Positions 25,112 through 33,201 of a stretch of DNA of 64,000 nt are shown piece after piece (the first letter of the stretch is position 1; every line of letters starts with the position of its first letter). The notes under the pieces were generated by a model, which saw nothing but the letters and a program-made list of their open reading frames with translations, had not been told where the DNA came from and did not search any database. The stretch spans positions 1-64,000 of the forward strand of contig CAZSSP010000007.1 in assembly GCA_964609695.1 (NCBI GenBank), in the 5' to 3' direction. This stretch comes from JAGNHS01 sp964609695 (lineage in GTDB: Bacteria; Bdellovibrionota; UBA2428). Made by a program: the position numbers and the translations under genes.

Positions 25112-25689
25112 AAACGTGAATCTCCCGACTGAAGATGGGCTTCCAACAAAGCTAATGCACCCGCCACTAAACCATGATCAACTTTTTTATTAAGCAACAT
25201 TTGAAAACGATCTTTAAAGGGATGCCATTGAACATCTAAAACTTCACTACCATCACCCAGGACAACTGAAGGGTCTAATTCGCATCCAAAAGCTAAAAAG
25301 GCATGAACTCGATTTCTGAAAAGTGCGGGATTAGATGAAAAGTTCCCTAAGTAAAGCCAGCGCCCCGCTCGAGCTCCAGTTTCCTCTAGCAACTCTCTTT
25401 TAGCAGCCAAGAGTGGGTCGACGTCCTCTTCTTCAAGCGCACCCCCCGGAATTTCAAGCGTGGTGCACTCTGGCCCAACCCTGAATTGCTCTACCCAAAG
25501 CAAGCGAGCTTCTGGGCGCCTTAATGAATCGGTATCAACAGCAATAACCTGCACCCAATCTCTTGTTTCTAAAACCACAAAAGGGTGTTCTATTTGGGCC
25601 ACGTCATGGCTATGCGGCTCTCGAAATATTTTGAAATGACGAGTTTGATAGAGAAGCTGTCGACCTAACTTTCTCCACATCAAATTCAT
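25108..25689 (-). CDS. NUDIX hydrolase (ADP-ribose pyrophosphatase type)
   Basis: A 193-residue NUDIX enzyme. The Nudix box GGALEEEDVDPLLAAKREL continues into LEETGAR (about residues 77-102) and keeps the catalytic REL.EE glutamates, with one extra residue in the loop before them. The N-terminal beta region and the preceding QFRVGPECTTLEIPGG resemble ADP-ribose pyrophosphatases (NudF/YffH group). The substrate is inferred from this resemblance only. It overlaps cinA by four bases and lies 49 bases after the barrel protein gene. Confidence 0.88.
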   Translation of the reverse strand: MNLMWRKLGRQLLYQTRHFKIFREPHSHDVAQIEHPFVVLETRDWVQVIAVDTDSLRRPEARLLWVEQFRVGPECTTLEIPGGALEEEDVDPLLAAKRELLEETGARAGRWLYLGNFSSNPALFRNRVHAFLAFGCELDPSVVLGDGSEVLDVQWHPFKDRFQMLLNKKVDHGLVAGALALLEAHLQSGDSRL

Positions 25690-25738
25690 AAGTAAAAAAC
25701 AATCTAATCGAATTGCGCAAAGGAGAAAAGACTTTCAA

Positions 25739-26863
25739 TCACCACTCGAATGATGCACGAACATAGTAACGGCGATCCACACCAATACCTGGCCCGCGCC
25801 CCAAATTGACCGCTTCAGTCACAAAAGCAATGTAACCTGGACCAATATGGCCATAAGCTCCGCCACCTAGGTTTCCCTTATAAAAGTGACCCGCCAAAGC
25901 ACCATGAAGCCAACGTGTGACTCGCATGTAAAATTCCATTCCAATGCCAAGATGCTCAATTTTTTTATCGGTTTTTACTAAATAATCACGATAGTCCACA
26001 CTAATTGTAGGACGCATTCTGCCAATTTTATGAAGCGACACTGCGGCTCCAGCATTTACTCTTTTCTGAGTTGGTGGAACTGTTCCTGATAAACTATTTT
26101 TCTGAAGTCGATTATCAAAATCATTTTCAAGAACGTTTTGATATACAGCGCCCAATGAAGGGACGAAACCAAAACGCCCCCAAGGACCCCCGTGCCACTG
26201 AGTTCCGATATCTAAATCACTTCCCCATCCCATTCCAAAAAAAGATCGCGGATTATCAAAACTTAACAATTGTTGGTTTTCCAGATAACTACTGTTGCTC
26301 ATCCCTCGATCCATACCAGAGCGAATATGCACAGGCCTAAAAGCGACACCGAACCTTAAATGATTATCAAAAAAGGGTTGTGCAAAACCCAAGGAAAAAG
26401 CTGTGTCTTGTGTCACGCGCGCGGCAGCCTTCAAAAATAAAAGAGATGGAGTTCGAATTCTAAATGAAGATCTTAATGCCAAAAAATTTAAAGCCATGGC
26501 AAAACGCTTTCCGTAATAACCAAAACCTGGCACCTCAATACTAAAAGATGCAGCCGTGCCATCGAAAGAATAAAAATCCACAGGCCTTAAAGTGGATCCA
26601 TTTTTTTTGAGATTTTTAATTTTTTTATAAAGCTTTGAAATACTTGGAGACACTCCGGCTTGAATCAAATCGGGAAGTCTCCATTTGGACTCCTCCTGAA
26701 GAGCTAGACCCGCTGGATTGGTATACAAAGATTCCCAATCATCAATGTAAGCCGTAACAGCTCGACCCATGGCTATAGATCGAGGGGTTGGAAACAAATC
26801 ATAATATTCACGCGAAAAGGCCGAAGTTGCCAATAAAAAAAAGAATAGCCACCCTCTACGCAT
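25739..26863 (-). CDS. Outer-membrane beta-barrel protein (PorV/FadL-like)
   Basis: This 374-residue protein has a signal peptide (about 1-17). The start of the mature protein, PTPRSIAMGRAVTAYIDDWE, leads into LYTNPAGLAL. That pattern is characteristic of the PorV/FadL-like barrel superfamily. The remainder is made of alternating amphipathic strands rich in Gly, Tyr and Phe, ending in tryptophan as barrels commonly do. The substrate is unknown. It is the first gene of a likely unit with the NUDIX gene and cinA. Confidence 0.75.
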   Translation of the reverse strand: MRRGWLFFFLLATSAFSREYYDLFPTPRSIAMGRAVTAYIDDWESLYTNPAGLALQEESKWRLPDLIQAGVSPSISKLYKKIKNLKKNGSTLRPVDFYSFDGTAASFSIEVPGFGYYGKRFAMALNFLALRSSFRIRTPSLLFLKAAARVTQDTAFSLGFAQPFFDNHLRFGVAFRPVHIRSGMDRGMSNSSYLENQQLLSFDNPRSFFGMGWGSDLDIGTQWHGGPWGRFGFVPSLGAVYQNVLENDFDNRLQKNSLSGTVPPTQKRVNAGAAVSLHKIGRMRPTISVDYRDYLVKTDKKIEHLGIGMEFYMRVTRWLHGALAGHFYKGNLGGGAYGHIGPGYIAFVTEAVNLGRGPGIGVDRRYYVRASFEW

Positions 26864-26964
26864 AGTTTATATCAAAGCTCTAACTTAAAGATAACGCGAT
26901 CATGAAAGGAACGCAGCCTTCGATGGCTTTTTAAGACGAGAAAGATTCCTCTATGACACAGGGT

Positions 26965-27585
26965 TTAACGGGCTTTAGAGTTCGCCAAAGTCCGTTCTTC
27001 AAGAAATCTATCCAATTTCTTATTGAGTTCGTCTTTGCTCCCATTATTTTTTAATTCAAATTTTGCTTCACTCAACATGACGTTTTGATCTTGCAAAGAA
27101 ATCATCATTTGAACTTCTTCTTTTCCCATGGAATCACGCTTAACGACTCTTGGAATAATTTTCTTCTCATCAGAAGTGATTACAATCAATCCATTGAGGT
27201 TTTTATGAAATTTTGATTCCACCAAACGAGAGCCTTCAACAAAGGCAAACTTGGCATTCATTTCACGTTGTTTACGAGCCCATTTTTCGATGTAATCCAA
27301 AATGAGAGGATGCAAAATTTCTTCCAATTTTTTTCGATCATCAGGATTATTCATCATCTTCATTCTCAAAGCCCTGCGATCGAGATTGCCCAAATTATCT
27401 AAAACTGAAGAACCGAAAGTTTTATAAATGAGTTGAAAACCTAACTTCCCTTGTTCTGTGTTTTTATCAACAACTAACCTAGACACCTGATCAGCATCCA
27501 CGCAGGGATAGCCTTTCGAAGAGAGATAAGAAATAGCCGTTGATTTACCCGATCCAATGATTCCTGTAATGCCCCAAAGTTCCAT
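26965..27585 (-). CDS. coaE: Dephospho-CoA kinase
   Basis: This 206-residue P-loop kinase phosphorylates dephospho-CoA, the last step of coenzyme A synthesis. The Walker A motif GITGIIGSGKST spans residues 5-16 and is followed by CVDADQVSRLVV, the CoaE signature. A later HPLI and the LID-like region complete the match. The ATG has no Shine-Dalgarno. A TATGAT hexamer (27603-27598) lies 12 bases upstream, so the leader is probably about five bases. Confidence 0.93.
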   Translation of the reverse strand: MELWGITGIIGSGKSTAISYLSSKGYPCVDADQVSRLVVDKNTEQGKLGFQLIYKTFGSSVLDNLGNLDRRALRMKMMNNPDDRKKLEEILHPLILDYIEKWARKQREMNAKFAFVEGSRLVESKFHKNLNGLIVITSDEKKIIPRVVKRDSMGKEEVQMMISLQDQNVMLSEAKFELKNNGSKDELNKKLDRFLEERTLANSKAR

Positions 27586-27657
27586 CAGAACTCAGGTATC
27601 ATAAATTTTCAGGCATCTTGCAAACAACATAATAAATATTTCTAGAACGACTTCTAA

Positions 27658-27686
27658 TTGTGGACCATTAGAAGATAAGTTAAATT
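27658..27686 (+). promoter_or_regulatory. Putative promoter of the DUF429-like gene, predicted leaderless
   Basis: TTGTGG (27658-27663), a 17-base spacer and TAAATT (27681-27686) are followed after six bases by the ATG at 27693. No Shine-Dalgarno is present. Confidence 0.5.
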
Positions 27687-27692
27687 TTAAAT

Positions 27693-28544
27693 ATGGGAGC
27701 CAAGAAAAGGCAAAATGTCCGTAGGCACCTTGGTCTCGAACTATCCGGCCCTCGCGGCGATCACACTTTCCTCTGTGCGCTCGACGTCTTCCCTCATTCA
27801 CACCGCTGCGTCCTCACTGATGTATTGCAGCCCAAGGAAGACTTCGACCCTGATCAACCCCTCATAGAAGCCATAAAAAATCTATCCTCCATTCAAGGCG
27901 GTCAATGTGCGGGCATAGGCGTTAACGCCCCCTTAAGCTTCCCTCCACTCTTTCGCAGTCTCCTTAAAGGAAAAGCCACGAGCTCAGAAAACAAAGAGCT
28001 TAAATGGATGCAAGAAACCCACAAAGAATTATTGGAAAAAATGAAAATAAAAGCTTTTTTACCTTATCTCCAAAGAGCCGGTGAAATCTATTTAAGACAT
28101 TTTACAAAAGAGCGATTTCCTATAGCGGATTCATTCAGCAGCTCTGGAGCCACTTTAGCGATTCGATTACTCTATTGCCAAAAATTTATAAAAAAAACTT
28201 CCTTTAGTGAAGTCTATGCTCGTGGAGCCGTACAAAGAATTTGCCAATCCTTAAGAATGCCGAAGTTTGTTGAAAATAATTATTCGCACCTCACCAGTGG
28301 AGTTGAAGCCAGATATGAATTTTTTCAAAATCTTCAGAGTAAAGTGCCTGGCTTTTTCTTTTACGACGAACATTTAGAAACACTGACCATGCACATACAC
28401 GCCTTCAATAGTTTTGTTTGTGCCCTGACAGATGTACTGAGTTTTGCCCAAGCCACCGAAAGAAAACCGGGTCATTTTCCCAGCGAAACATCTTGGATAT
28501 TACTTCCCAAGCAAGTCATCGCCTGGGACCGTGTTTTTAAATAG
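27693..28544 (+). CDS. DUF429-like protein
   Basis: A 283-residue cytosolic protein. The N-terminus HLGLELSGPRGDHTFLCALD and the following IGVNAPLSFP recall DUF429, a family with a predicted RNase H-like fold. The expected first acidic residue appears as GLELSG rather than G.D..G, so activity is uncertain. Function is unknown to me. Its 3' end overlaps the convergent pgeF gene by eight bases. Confidence 0.65.
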   Translation: MGAKKRQNVRRHLGLELSGPRGDHTFLCALDVFPHSHRCVLTDVLQPKEDFDPDQPLIEAIKNLSSIQGGQCAGIGVNAPLSFPPLFRSLLKGKATSSENKELKWMQETHKELLEKMKIKAFLPYLQRAGEIYLRHFTKERFPIADSFSSSGATLAIRLLYCQKFIKKTSFSEVYARGAVQRICQSLRMPKFVENNYSHLTSGVEARYEFFQNLQSKVPGFFFYDEHLETLTMHIHAFNSFVCALTDVLSFAQATERKPGHFPSETSWILLPKQVIAWDRVFK

Positions 28545-29226
28545 GCCAAAGTAAGGAGTAATTGTTTGAGGCTGGCTTTGATAAACCAGCTTTAAAATCC
28601 CTGCGCCACGAAGAAAAATTTTCATTCTCAAAAGTATTCACTTCTACGTTGTAAACAAGTTCCACTCCCAGAGACTTCCATCGATCTTCAACATATTTCC
28701 AAACATGAAAAAATCTTTGATCTGGATTTAATAAATCCCTTTCAAAATACTTAGTATTGTCTGAAATATTTTTTGGAAACTGACTCCACATATCTTCTTT
28801 TACGGCAAAACTTTTACCCGACAATGAAGGTCCCACCCATATCCAAGTGCTCTTAGGATCACACCATTTTTCTTTAAAAGGTAAAAACGGAAGCTCTTTT
28901 TGCACACCACGCCAACCCGCGTGCATGGCCACCAAACTTCGATTTTGATGATCAATAAAAAAAATTGGCAAACAATCCGCTGTTTTAATGAGCAAAGGTT
29001 TCTTTTGATTTCGAAAATCTTGAGAATCTACCCAAATAGCATCGGCCTCTGGTGGTGGATTCGTAGGCCAAGCCTCGACCCATTTAAAACACCGATCGCC
29101 ATGAACCTGTTTTAAATGAAAAGTGTCTTCTAAAGAATAATTCTGACTTTCTTGCTTATCACAAAACTCTATTCGCAATCCTTTGGCCCAAGATTGTTCT
29201 AAGGGGAATTCAAGAGCAGACATCAA
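28537..29226 (-). CDS. pgeF: Peptidoglycan editing factor PgeF (YfiH/laccase-domain)
   Basis: A 229-residue member of the YfiH/laccase-domain family. Characterised members hydrolyse wrongly incorporated L-serine from UDP-MurNAc peptides and so keep peptidoglycan precursors correct. The signatures are TADCLPIFF and VAMHAGWRGVQKE, which carry the metal-binding Cys and His, plus the late GPSLSGKSF region. Its ATG overlaps the stop of the rluD-like gene by four bases. This pairing is common in bacteria. It is the last gene of the chain running down from the flagellar cluster. Confidence 0.9.
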   Translation of the reverse strand: MMSALEFPLEQSWAKGLRIEFCDKQESQNYSLEDTFHLKQVHGDRCFKWVEAWPTNPPPEADAIWVDSQDFRNQKKPLLIKTADCLPIFFIDHQNRSLVAMHAGWRGVQKELPFLPFKEKWCDPKSTWIWVGPSLSGKSFAVKEDMWSQFPKNISDNTKYFERDLLNPDQRFFHVWKYVEDRWKSLGVELVYNVEVNTFENENFSSWRRDFKAGLSKPASNNYSLLWPI

Positions 29227-30281
29227 TCTTCGCTGGGCCTTTCAAACTTCGACGACAAACTCAATCGCTTAATTTTACAGTAAGCTTCAAAACTTTGAGA
29301 ACGCGCCTTGAAAGACATCTCTTCGCCAGTCCAAGGATGTTTAAAACGCAATGAATGCGCATGTAAATAAATTCTATCAGCGTCCATCCCCCCATAGAGA
29401 GTGTCGCCCAATATAGGCATACCTAAAGACGACAAATGGACTCGAATTTGATGAGTTCTTCCCGTTTCTAATTTCAACTCAAGCAATGCTTCATCAGTAC
29501 CCTGACATAGCAAATGCATATGGCTGATAGCTTTTTTACCTTCTCCGGAAACTCTGAATCGCAAAACTTGTTTGGGATCTCGAGATAAAAAAGTCACCAA
29601 GGAGACCATCCCTTCTTCATTTTGCTTAATGGCTGCCAAGCTTCCTCGAAATAATTCTTCAAGGGACTTCGATCTTTTTTGAATGGCTTGATTAAAATCA
29701 CCTCGGACCAAGGCCCAATAACAACGATTCACATCGCGAGTGAGAAACAACTTACTCAATTTTTCATGAGTTTGAGGGTCTTTAGCCACAAGCAATGCAC
29801 CTGAAGTTCCTCTATCGAGTCGATGAACTATTCCAGGCCGCTCCTCATCCCATAAATCCTTTTGCCAATCTTCGATGAGAGGAGAAACTTTTTTTTCTTT
29901 CAACAACCAAGCCGCTAAAGTTTGATCAAATGGAACACCTTTTCCAGAGTGCACCGTGAGACCTTCTGGTTTATTAATCACAAGCAAACGATCGTCTTCA
30001 AAAATTATTTCAGGAGCTCGCCCATGAAAAGAAATTTCTCCTTTTAAAAAAGCTTCAATCGGCTTGACCTCATGCTCGCCAAACCAAGACACTTTGTCTC
30101 CGAGCTTTAAACGATAGGAAGGTTTGACATCTTTTTGATTAACTCGAACCCAGCCCTTTTCAATAAGAGCGGTCCATTTTGATCGAGAGTAATCATGAAT
30201 GATTTTAGACAACAAGGCATCCAAGCGCTCAGACACGTTGCTTTCATTAATTTCAATAGGAAAATATTCTTCTATCTTCAC
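29223..30281 (-). CDS. rluD: RluA-family 23S rRNA pseudouridine synthase
   Basis: This 352-residue protein has an N-terminal S4 RNA-binding domain (about 15-75) and an RluA-type catalytic domain with the signature HRLDRGTSGALLVAKD, which contains the catalytic aspartate. The motif GRTHQIRVHLSSLGMPILGD is also present. It most likely modifies helix 69 of 23S rRNA as RluD does, judged from the S4 domain and the pairing with pgeF. Substrate specificity within the family cannot be settled by eye. Four-base overlaps couple it to both neighbours. Confidence 0.88.
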   Translation of the reverse strand: MKIEEYFPIEINESNVSERLDALLSKIIHDYSRSKWTALIEKGWVRVNQKDVKPSYRLKLGDKVSWFGEHEVKPIEAFLKGEISFHGRAPEIIFEDDRLLVINKPEGLTVHSGKGVPFDQTLAAWLLKEKKVSPLIEDWQKDLWDEERPGIVHRLDRGTSGALLVAKDPQTHEKLSKLFLTRDVNRCYWALVRGDFNQAIQKRSKSLEELFRGSLAAIKQNEEGMVSLVTFLSRDPKQVLRFRVSGEGKKAISHMHLLCQGTDEALLELKLETGRTHQIRVHLSSLGMPILGDTLYGGMDADRIYLHAHSLRFKHPWTGEEMSFKARSQSFEAYCKIKRLSLSSKFERPSED

Positions 30282-31000
30282 GTGAGAGTAGAAGGTTTAC
30301 CGAGCTTATTCTCCCTCTTGAGTCGCTCAATATAGGTTTTTGCAAGAACTTGTTCATTGGGAATTGAAAGAGCCTGGCAAATAAGGACCAAGTGTCCTCG
30401 CAAATAAACTGGATGATGCAAGTGTTCGCCTAATTCATTTTCAATAGTCGTGATATGCGCCGGAGAAAGACGAATTTTTTGGCTCAGTTCTTCTTCGCTA
30501 TACTGACGATAAAGTCGAACGGCTTTTAAAAATTCGCCGGTTAAATCTATACAGGAAGCAATCTTAGATTCAAATTCAGGATTGGGAACAAAATTAGATT
30601 TAACACTCGCCACAACACTAATGTTGGGATGTGTTTTTCTTGGACTGGGATTGAACTCAGATGAAGGTGATGAATAATTTTTATTGAGATTGGCCAAAAC
30701 AGAGGGTGCTGAACGAGGACGATCCATGGATTCATCCTTCCAAGAATCAAAGCCCATTTTCACATCATACTCTCGTCTTTTGGCAGGATTCCCCAAAACG
30801 GAAAAAGCATATTCAATTTCGCTCAAAATACTATCTTTAGATTCTTCATCAAAAACGGCATAGGACGCCACAGAATCTTCGGAATAAGTATTTTTAGCTC
30901 GGTTATATGCATGTAGAATATCGTTCTGACTCACGCCAGGAGTTAAATCCAAAATTAAATAAAGATTTTGCTTAGGCTTTACTGTAGTACTTTCGTTCAT
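30278..31000 (-). CDS. J-like domain plus RodZ-type helix-turn-helix protein
   Basis: A 240-residue protein with two recognisable parts. Residues about 10-85 look like a DnaJ J-domain (LYLILDLTPGVSQNDILHAY to SVLGNPAKRREYD), but the HPD tripeptide needed to stimulate Hsp70 is missing. A Ser/Pro/Asn-rich linker follows. Residues about 155-230 form a RodZ-like HTH (YSEEELSQKIRLSPAHITTIE, then YLRGHLVLICQAL). No transmembrane helix is present, unlike RodZ. The frame is open 39 codons further upstream, but the ATG at 31000 overlaps the stop of the MinD-like gene as ATGA, so I use it. The function is unknown; context suggests a role with the FlhG-like ATPase. Confidence 0.72.
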   Translation of the reverse strand: MNESTTVKPKQNLYLILDLTPGVSQNDILHAYNRAKNTYSEDSVASYAVFDEESKDSILSEIEYAFSVLGNPAKRREYDVKMGFDSWKDESMDRPRSAPSVLANLNKNYSSPSSEFNPSPRKTHPNISVVASVKSNFVPNPEFESKIASCIDLTGEFLKAVRLYRQYSEEELSQKIRLSPAHITTIENELGEHLHHPVYLRGHLVLICQALSIPNEQVLAKTYIERLKRENKLGKPSTLT

Positions 31001-32019
31001 GGTGAATTCTTGATCTCTTCCTTCATCAAGGCCTCTGTGAGTTTTTCTAATCGAGTCGAAAGCGGAGAGCGAGGAAATTCTGCAACCGCCGGTCTTTTTG
31101 AGCGAATGGCTTTCCACACCGAGTTATCGTAATCAATGTATCCTGCGTATTTTAGATCAATCCCAAAAAATCTTCGACTCACGCTACAAATTGCCTTACC
31201 CACATCAATATCCACCTGAGTTCGCACTTGATTAATAACAATATGAGGTGAAAGCGTTGAAGCCTGTTTGCGTAAAATTTCGCAAGCTTCTGGATCCAGT
31301 CGCTCTACTACAGCAAAGAGATCCACTGGTGCGCGAAGACCTAAAATGTTTTTAGTATCTATCGCAGCTTCAATCACATCACGCACACCCTTTGGAACAT
31401 CAGCCTGCATGAGACGCTCATAAAAGAGCGCACGAATAAACCGATAGGCGTTTTCAACGCTCGTCGGTTCAGGAAGTATAGAAAGCAATCCATTATCTGC
31501 AGCATTAAAAAATTTAATTGTTAGATCATGTGTGCCCGCGCCTAGATCGATAAAAACTTCATCAAAATCCATTTCACGAATTTGATCTAAGAAGGCGTCC
31601 ACACGCTTTTCCATCAAACTTAAAATTTTCAAAGGATCATTGTAACCAGAAATATGAAGCAATCCGACTTGAGCTGTAGGAACCATGAGTTGTCTTAAGT
31701 GATCGACACGACCCTCTACCCAATCACCGATTCCTACTTTAGGTGGAGTCACACCTAAACATGTGTGCAAATTTGCGCCACCAAGATCTAAATCTATAGC
31801 CAAAACACGACGCCCTTTACGAGCCATAACCCAACAAACGTTGGCACAAATTAAACTTTTACCAACTCCACCCTTGCCACCACCGACAGCCCAAATGCGA
31901 GCTCTTTTTTGTGTTTGAATGCGCGGAGATATATTGGATGAAAAAGGATTTTCCTGAGGCTTCTGAGCCGAGCCAGAGAGAACGAGGCTTCCCTCGACAC
32001 TTTCCCACTCTTTATCCAA
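30997..32019 (-). CDS. MinD/ParA-family ATPase, FlhG-like
   Basis: A 340-residue P-loop ATPase with the deviant Walker A GGGKGGVGKS at 46-55, AIDLDLGGANLHTCLG as the switch region, and EVFIDLGAG as the Walker B area. The position directly after flgL suggests a FlhG/FleN-type role in setting flagellar number or placement; this is inference from context. The start is a TTG with GGGAGGG six bases upstream. It overlaps the J-like/HTH gene by four bases, so the two proteins are probably made together. Confidence 0.85.
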   Translation of the reverse strand: MDKEWESVEGSLVLSGSAQKPQENPFSSNISPRIQTQKRARIWAVGGGKGGVGKSLICANVCWVMARKGRRVLAIDLDLGGANLHTCLGVTPPKVGIGDWVEGRVDHLRQLMVPTAQVGLLHISGYNDPLKILSLMEKRVDAFLDQIREMDFDEVFIDLGAGTHDLTIKFFNAADNGLLSILPEPTSVENAYRFIRALFYERLMQADVPKGVRDVIEAAIDTKNILGLRAPVDLFAVVERLDPEACEILRKQASTLSPHIVINQVRTQVDIDVGKAICSVSRRFFGIDLKYAGYIDYDNSVWKAIRSKRPAVAEFPRSPLSTRLEKLTEALMKEEIKNSP

Positions 32020-32089
32020 GAAATTCCCTCCCTAATATAATAATCCCACGGCCTCGCCAATCCCGCAAGCGAGTCCCAAGAAGGAGACC

Positions 32090-33199
32090 TTACTTTAAAA
32101 AGTCCAGCAATGAAGGGGTTATCAATCGTTTGCTCGTTTCAAGGCTGGCATTAAGAGCATGCTCATCTTTAGCCAAATCAGAAAAGACTTTAAGCGCATC
32201 AGCATCTTCTACTCTAGAGTTGAGATCTATCTTGGTCACTTCATCATGCTCCAAGGAACTTTGAACCATTTCTAGAGTTTTTTGTTGTGAACCTATCATC
32301 GATCGTGAAGTCACAACCTGCTGAAAAGCTTCTTCTAAAGAATCAAGAGCATTATTGATTCCTTTGACGTTGCCGCTCTTCAAGGAATCGTTGAAATCCT
32401 TCAATGATTTCAACACATTAACGCCGCCACCCGCTTGTCCAACACCCACTTTTTCTGCAAGCTTTTCGCCCCCTTTTTCAGCAGCTTTTAGAGCTTCTTT
32501 GGCAGCCTGAGCCTCGGTCCCCGAAGTGGCCGCTTTGGCAACAGCAGAGGCTGGTCCGCGCAATTCTGACTCAAGCGGTAGCCCTAAAGTTGGAATTCCT
32601 GCCGATCCATTTTCACGTATTTTAGAGGCTTCTGGGGCAATCTTATCGACCCCATAAAAAACGAAACTACCAGGAATATTCATGTTAACTTTATGCCCAG
32701 AATCCACTTCAACTTGAATGATCCCGTCATCACCAAAATAATTTCCGTCATGATCAAAAGGAGCGTTGAGCGTTTGATAACCGCCAAAAATATAACGGTC
32801 ACCCACTCTAGTGTTACCAATTTGCAAAGCTCTAGAAAAAAGCTGTTCAACTTCTGCAGAGGCTGACTGCAATACACTTTTCTCTTGGTTAGTGGTGTTG
32901 CTCATACTCACCGCCAATTCTTTGGCGCGAGCCAAGACATCACTTAAATCGCCCAAAGCATTTTCGGAAATTTTCATGATGGCATTGGTAGACACGACGT
33001 TAGTTTGAAGCTGTTTATTTTGAGCTAACTGTTGTTTTAAATCTAGAGATCGCACCAAACCCGCAGGATCATCAGAGGGGCGACTAATACGTTTACCAGA
33101 AGTTCCTTGCTCTTGGTTTTTAACTAAATTTCCTCGAGTTCTATTGATGGCATTCCCCGCCTGAGAATAAACCATTTTATCAGTCACACGAGTTGTCAT
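32090..33199 (-). CDS. flgL: Flagellar hook-associated protein 3
   Basis: This 369-residue junction protein connects hook and filament. N-terminal MTTRVTDKMVYSQAGNAINR and QNKQLQTNVVSTNAIMKISE, and the C-terminal helix region ending in LLDFLK, match the flagellin-like N and C domains. Between about 185 and 265 lies an Ala/Glu/Lys-rich insertion that looks helical and is unusual for FlgL. It follows flgK by two bases. Confidence 0.92.
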   Translation of the reverse strand: MTTRVTDKMVYSQAGNAINRTRGNLVKNQEQGTSGKRISRPSDDPAGLVRSLDLKQQLAQNKQLQTNVVSTNAIMKISENALGDLSDVLARAKELAVSMSNTTNQEKSVLQSASAEVEQLFSRALQIGNTRVGDRYIFGGYQTLNAPFDHDGNYFGDDGIIQVEVDSGHKVNMNIPGSFVFYGVDKIAPEASKIRENGSAGIPTLGLPLESELRGPASAVAKAATSGTEAQAAKEALKAAEKGGEKLAEKVGVGQAGGGVNVLKSLKDFNDSLKSGNVKGINNALDSLEEAFQQVVTSRSMIGSQQKTLEMVQSSLEHDEVTKIDLNSRVEDADALKVFSDLAKDEHALNASLETSKRLITPSLLDFLK

Positions 33200-33201
33200 C
33201 T

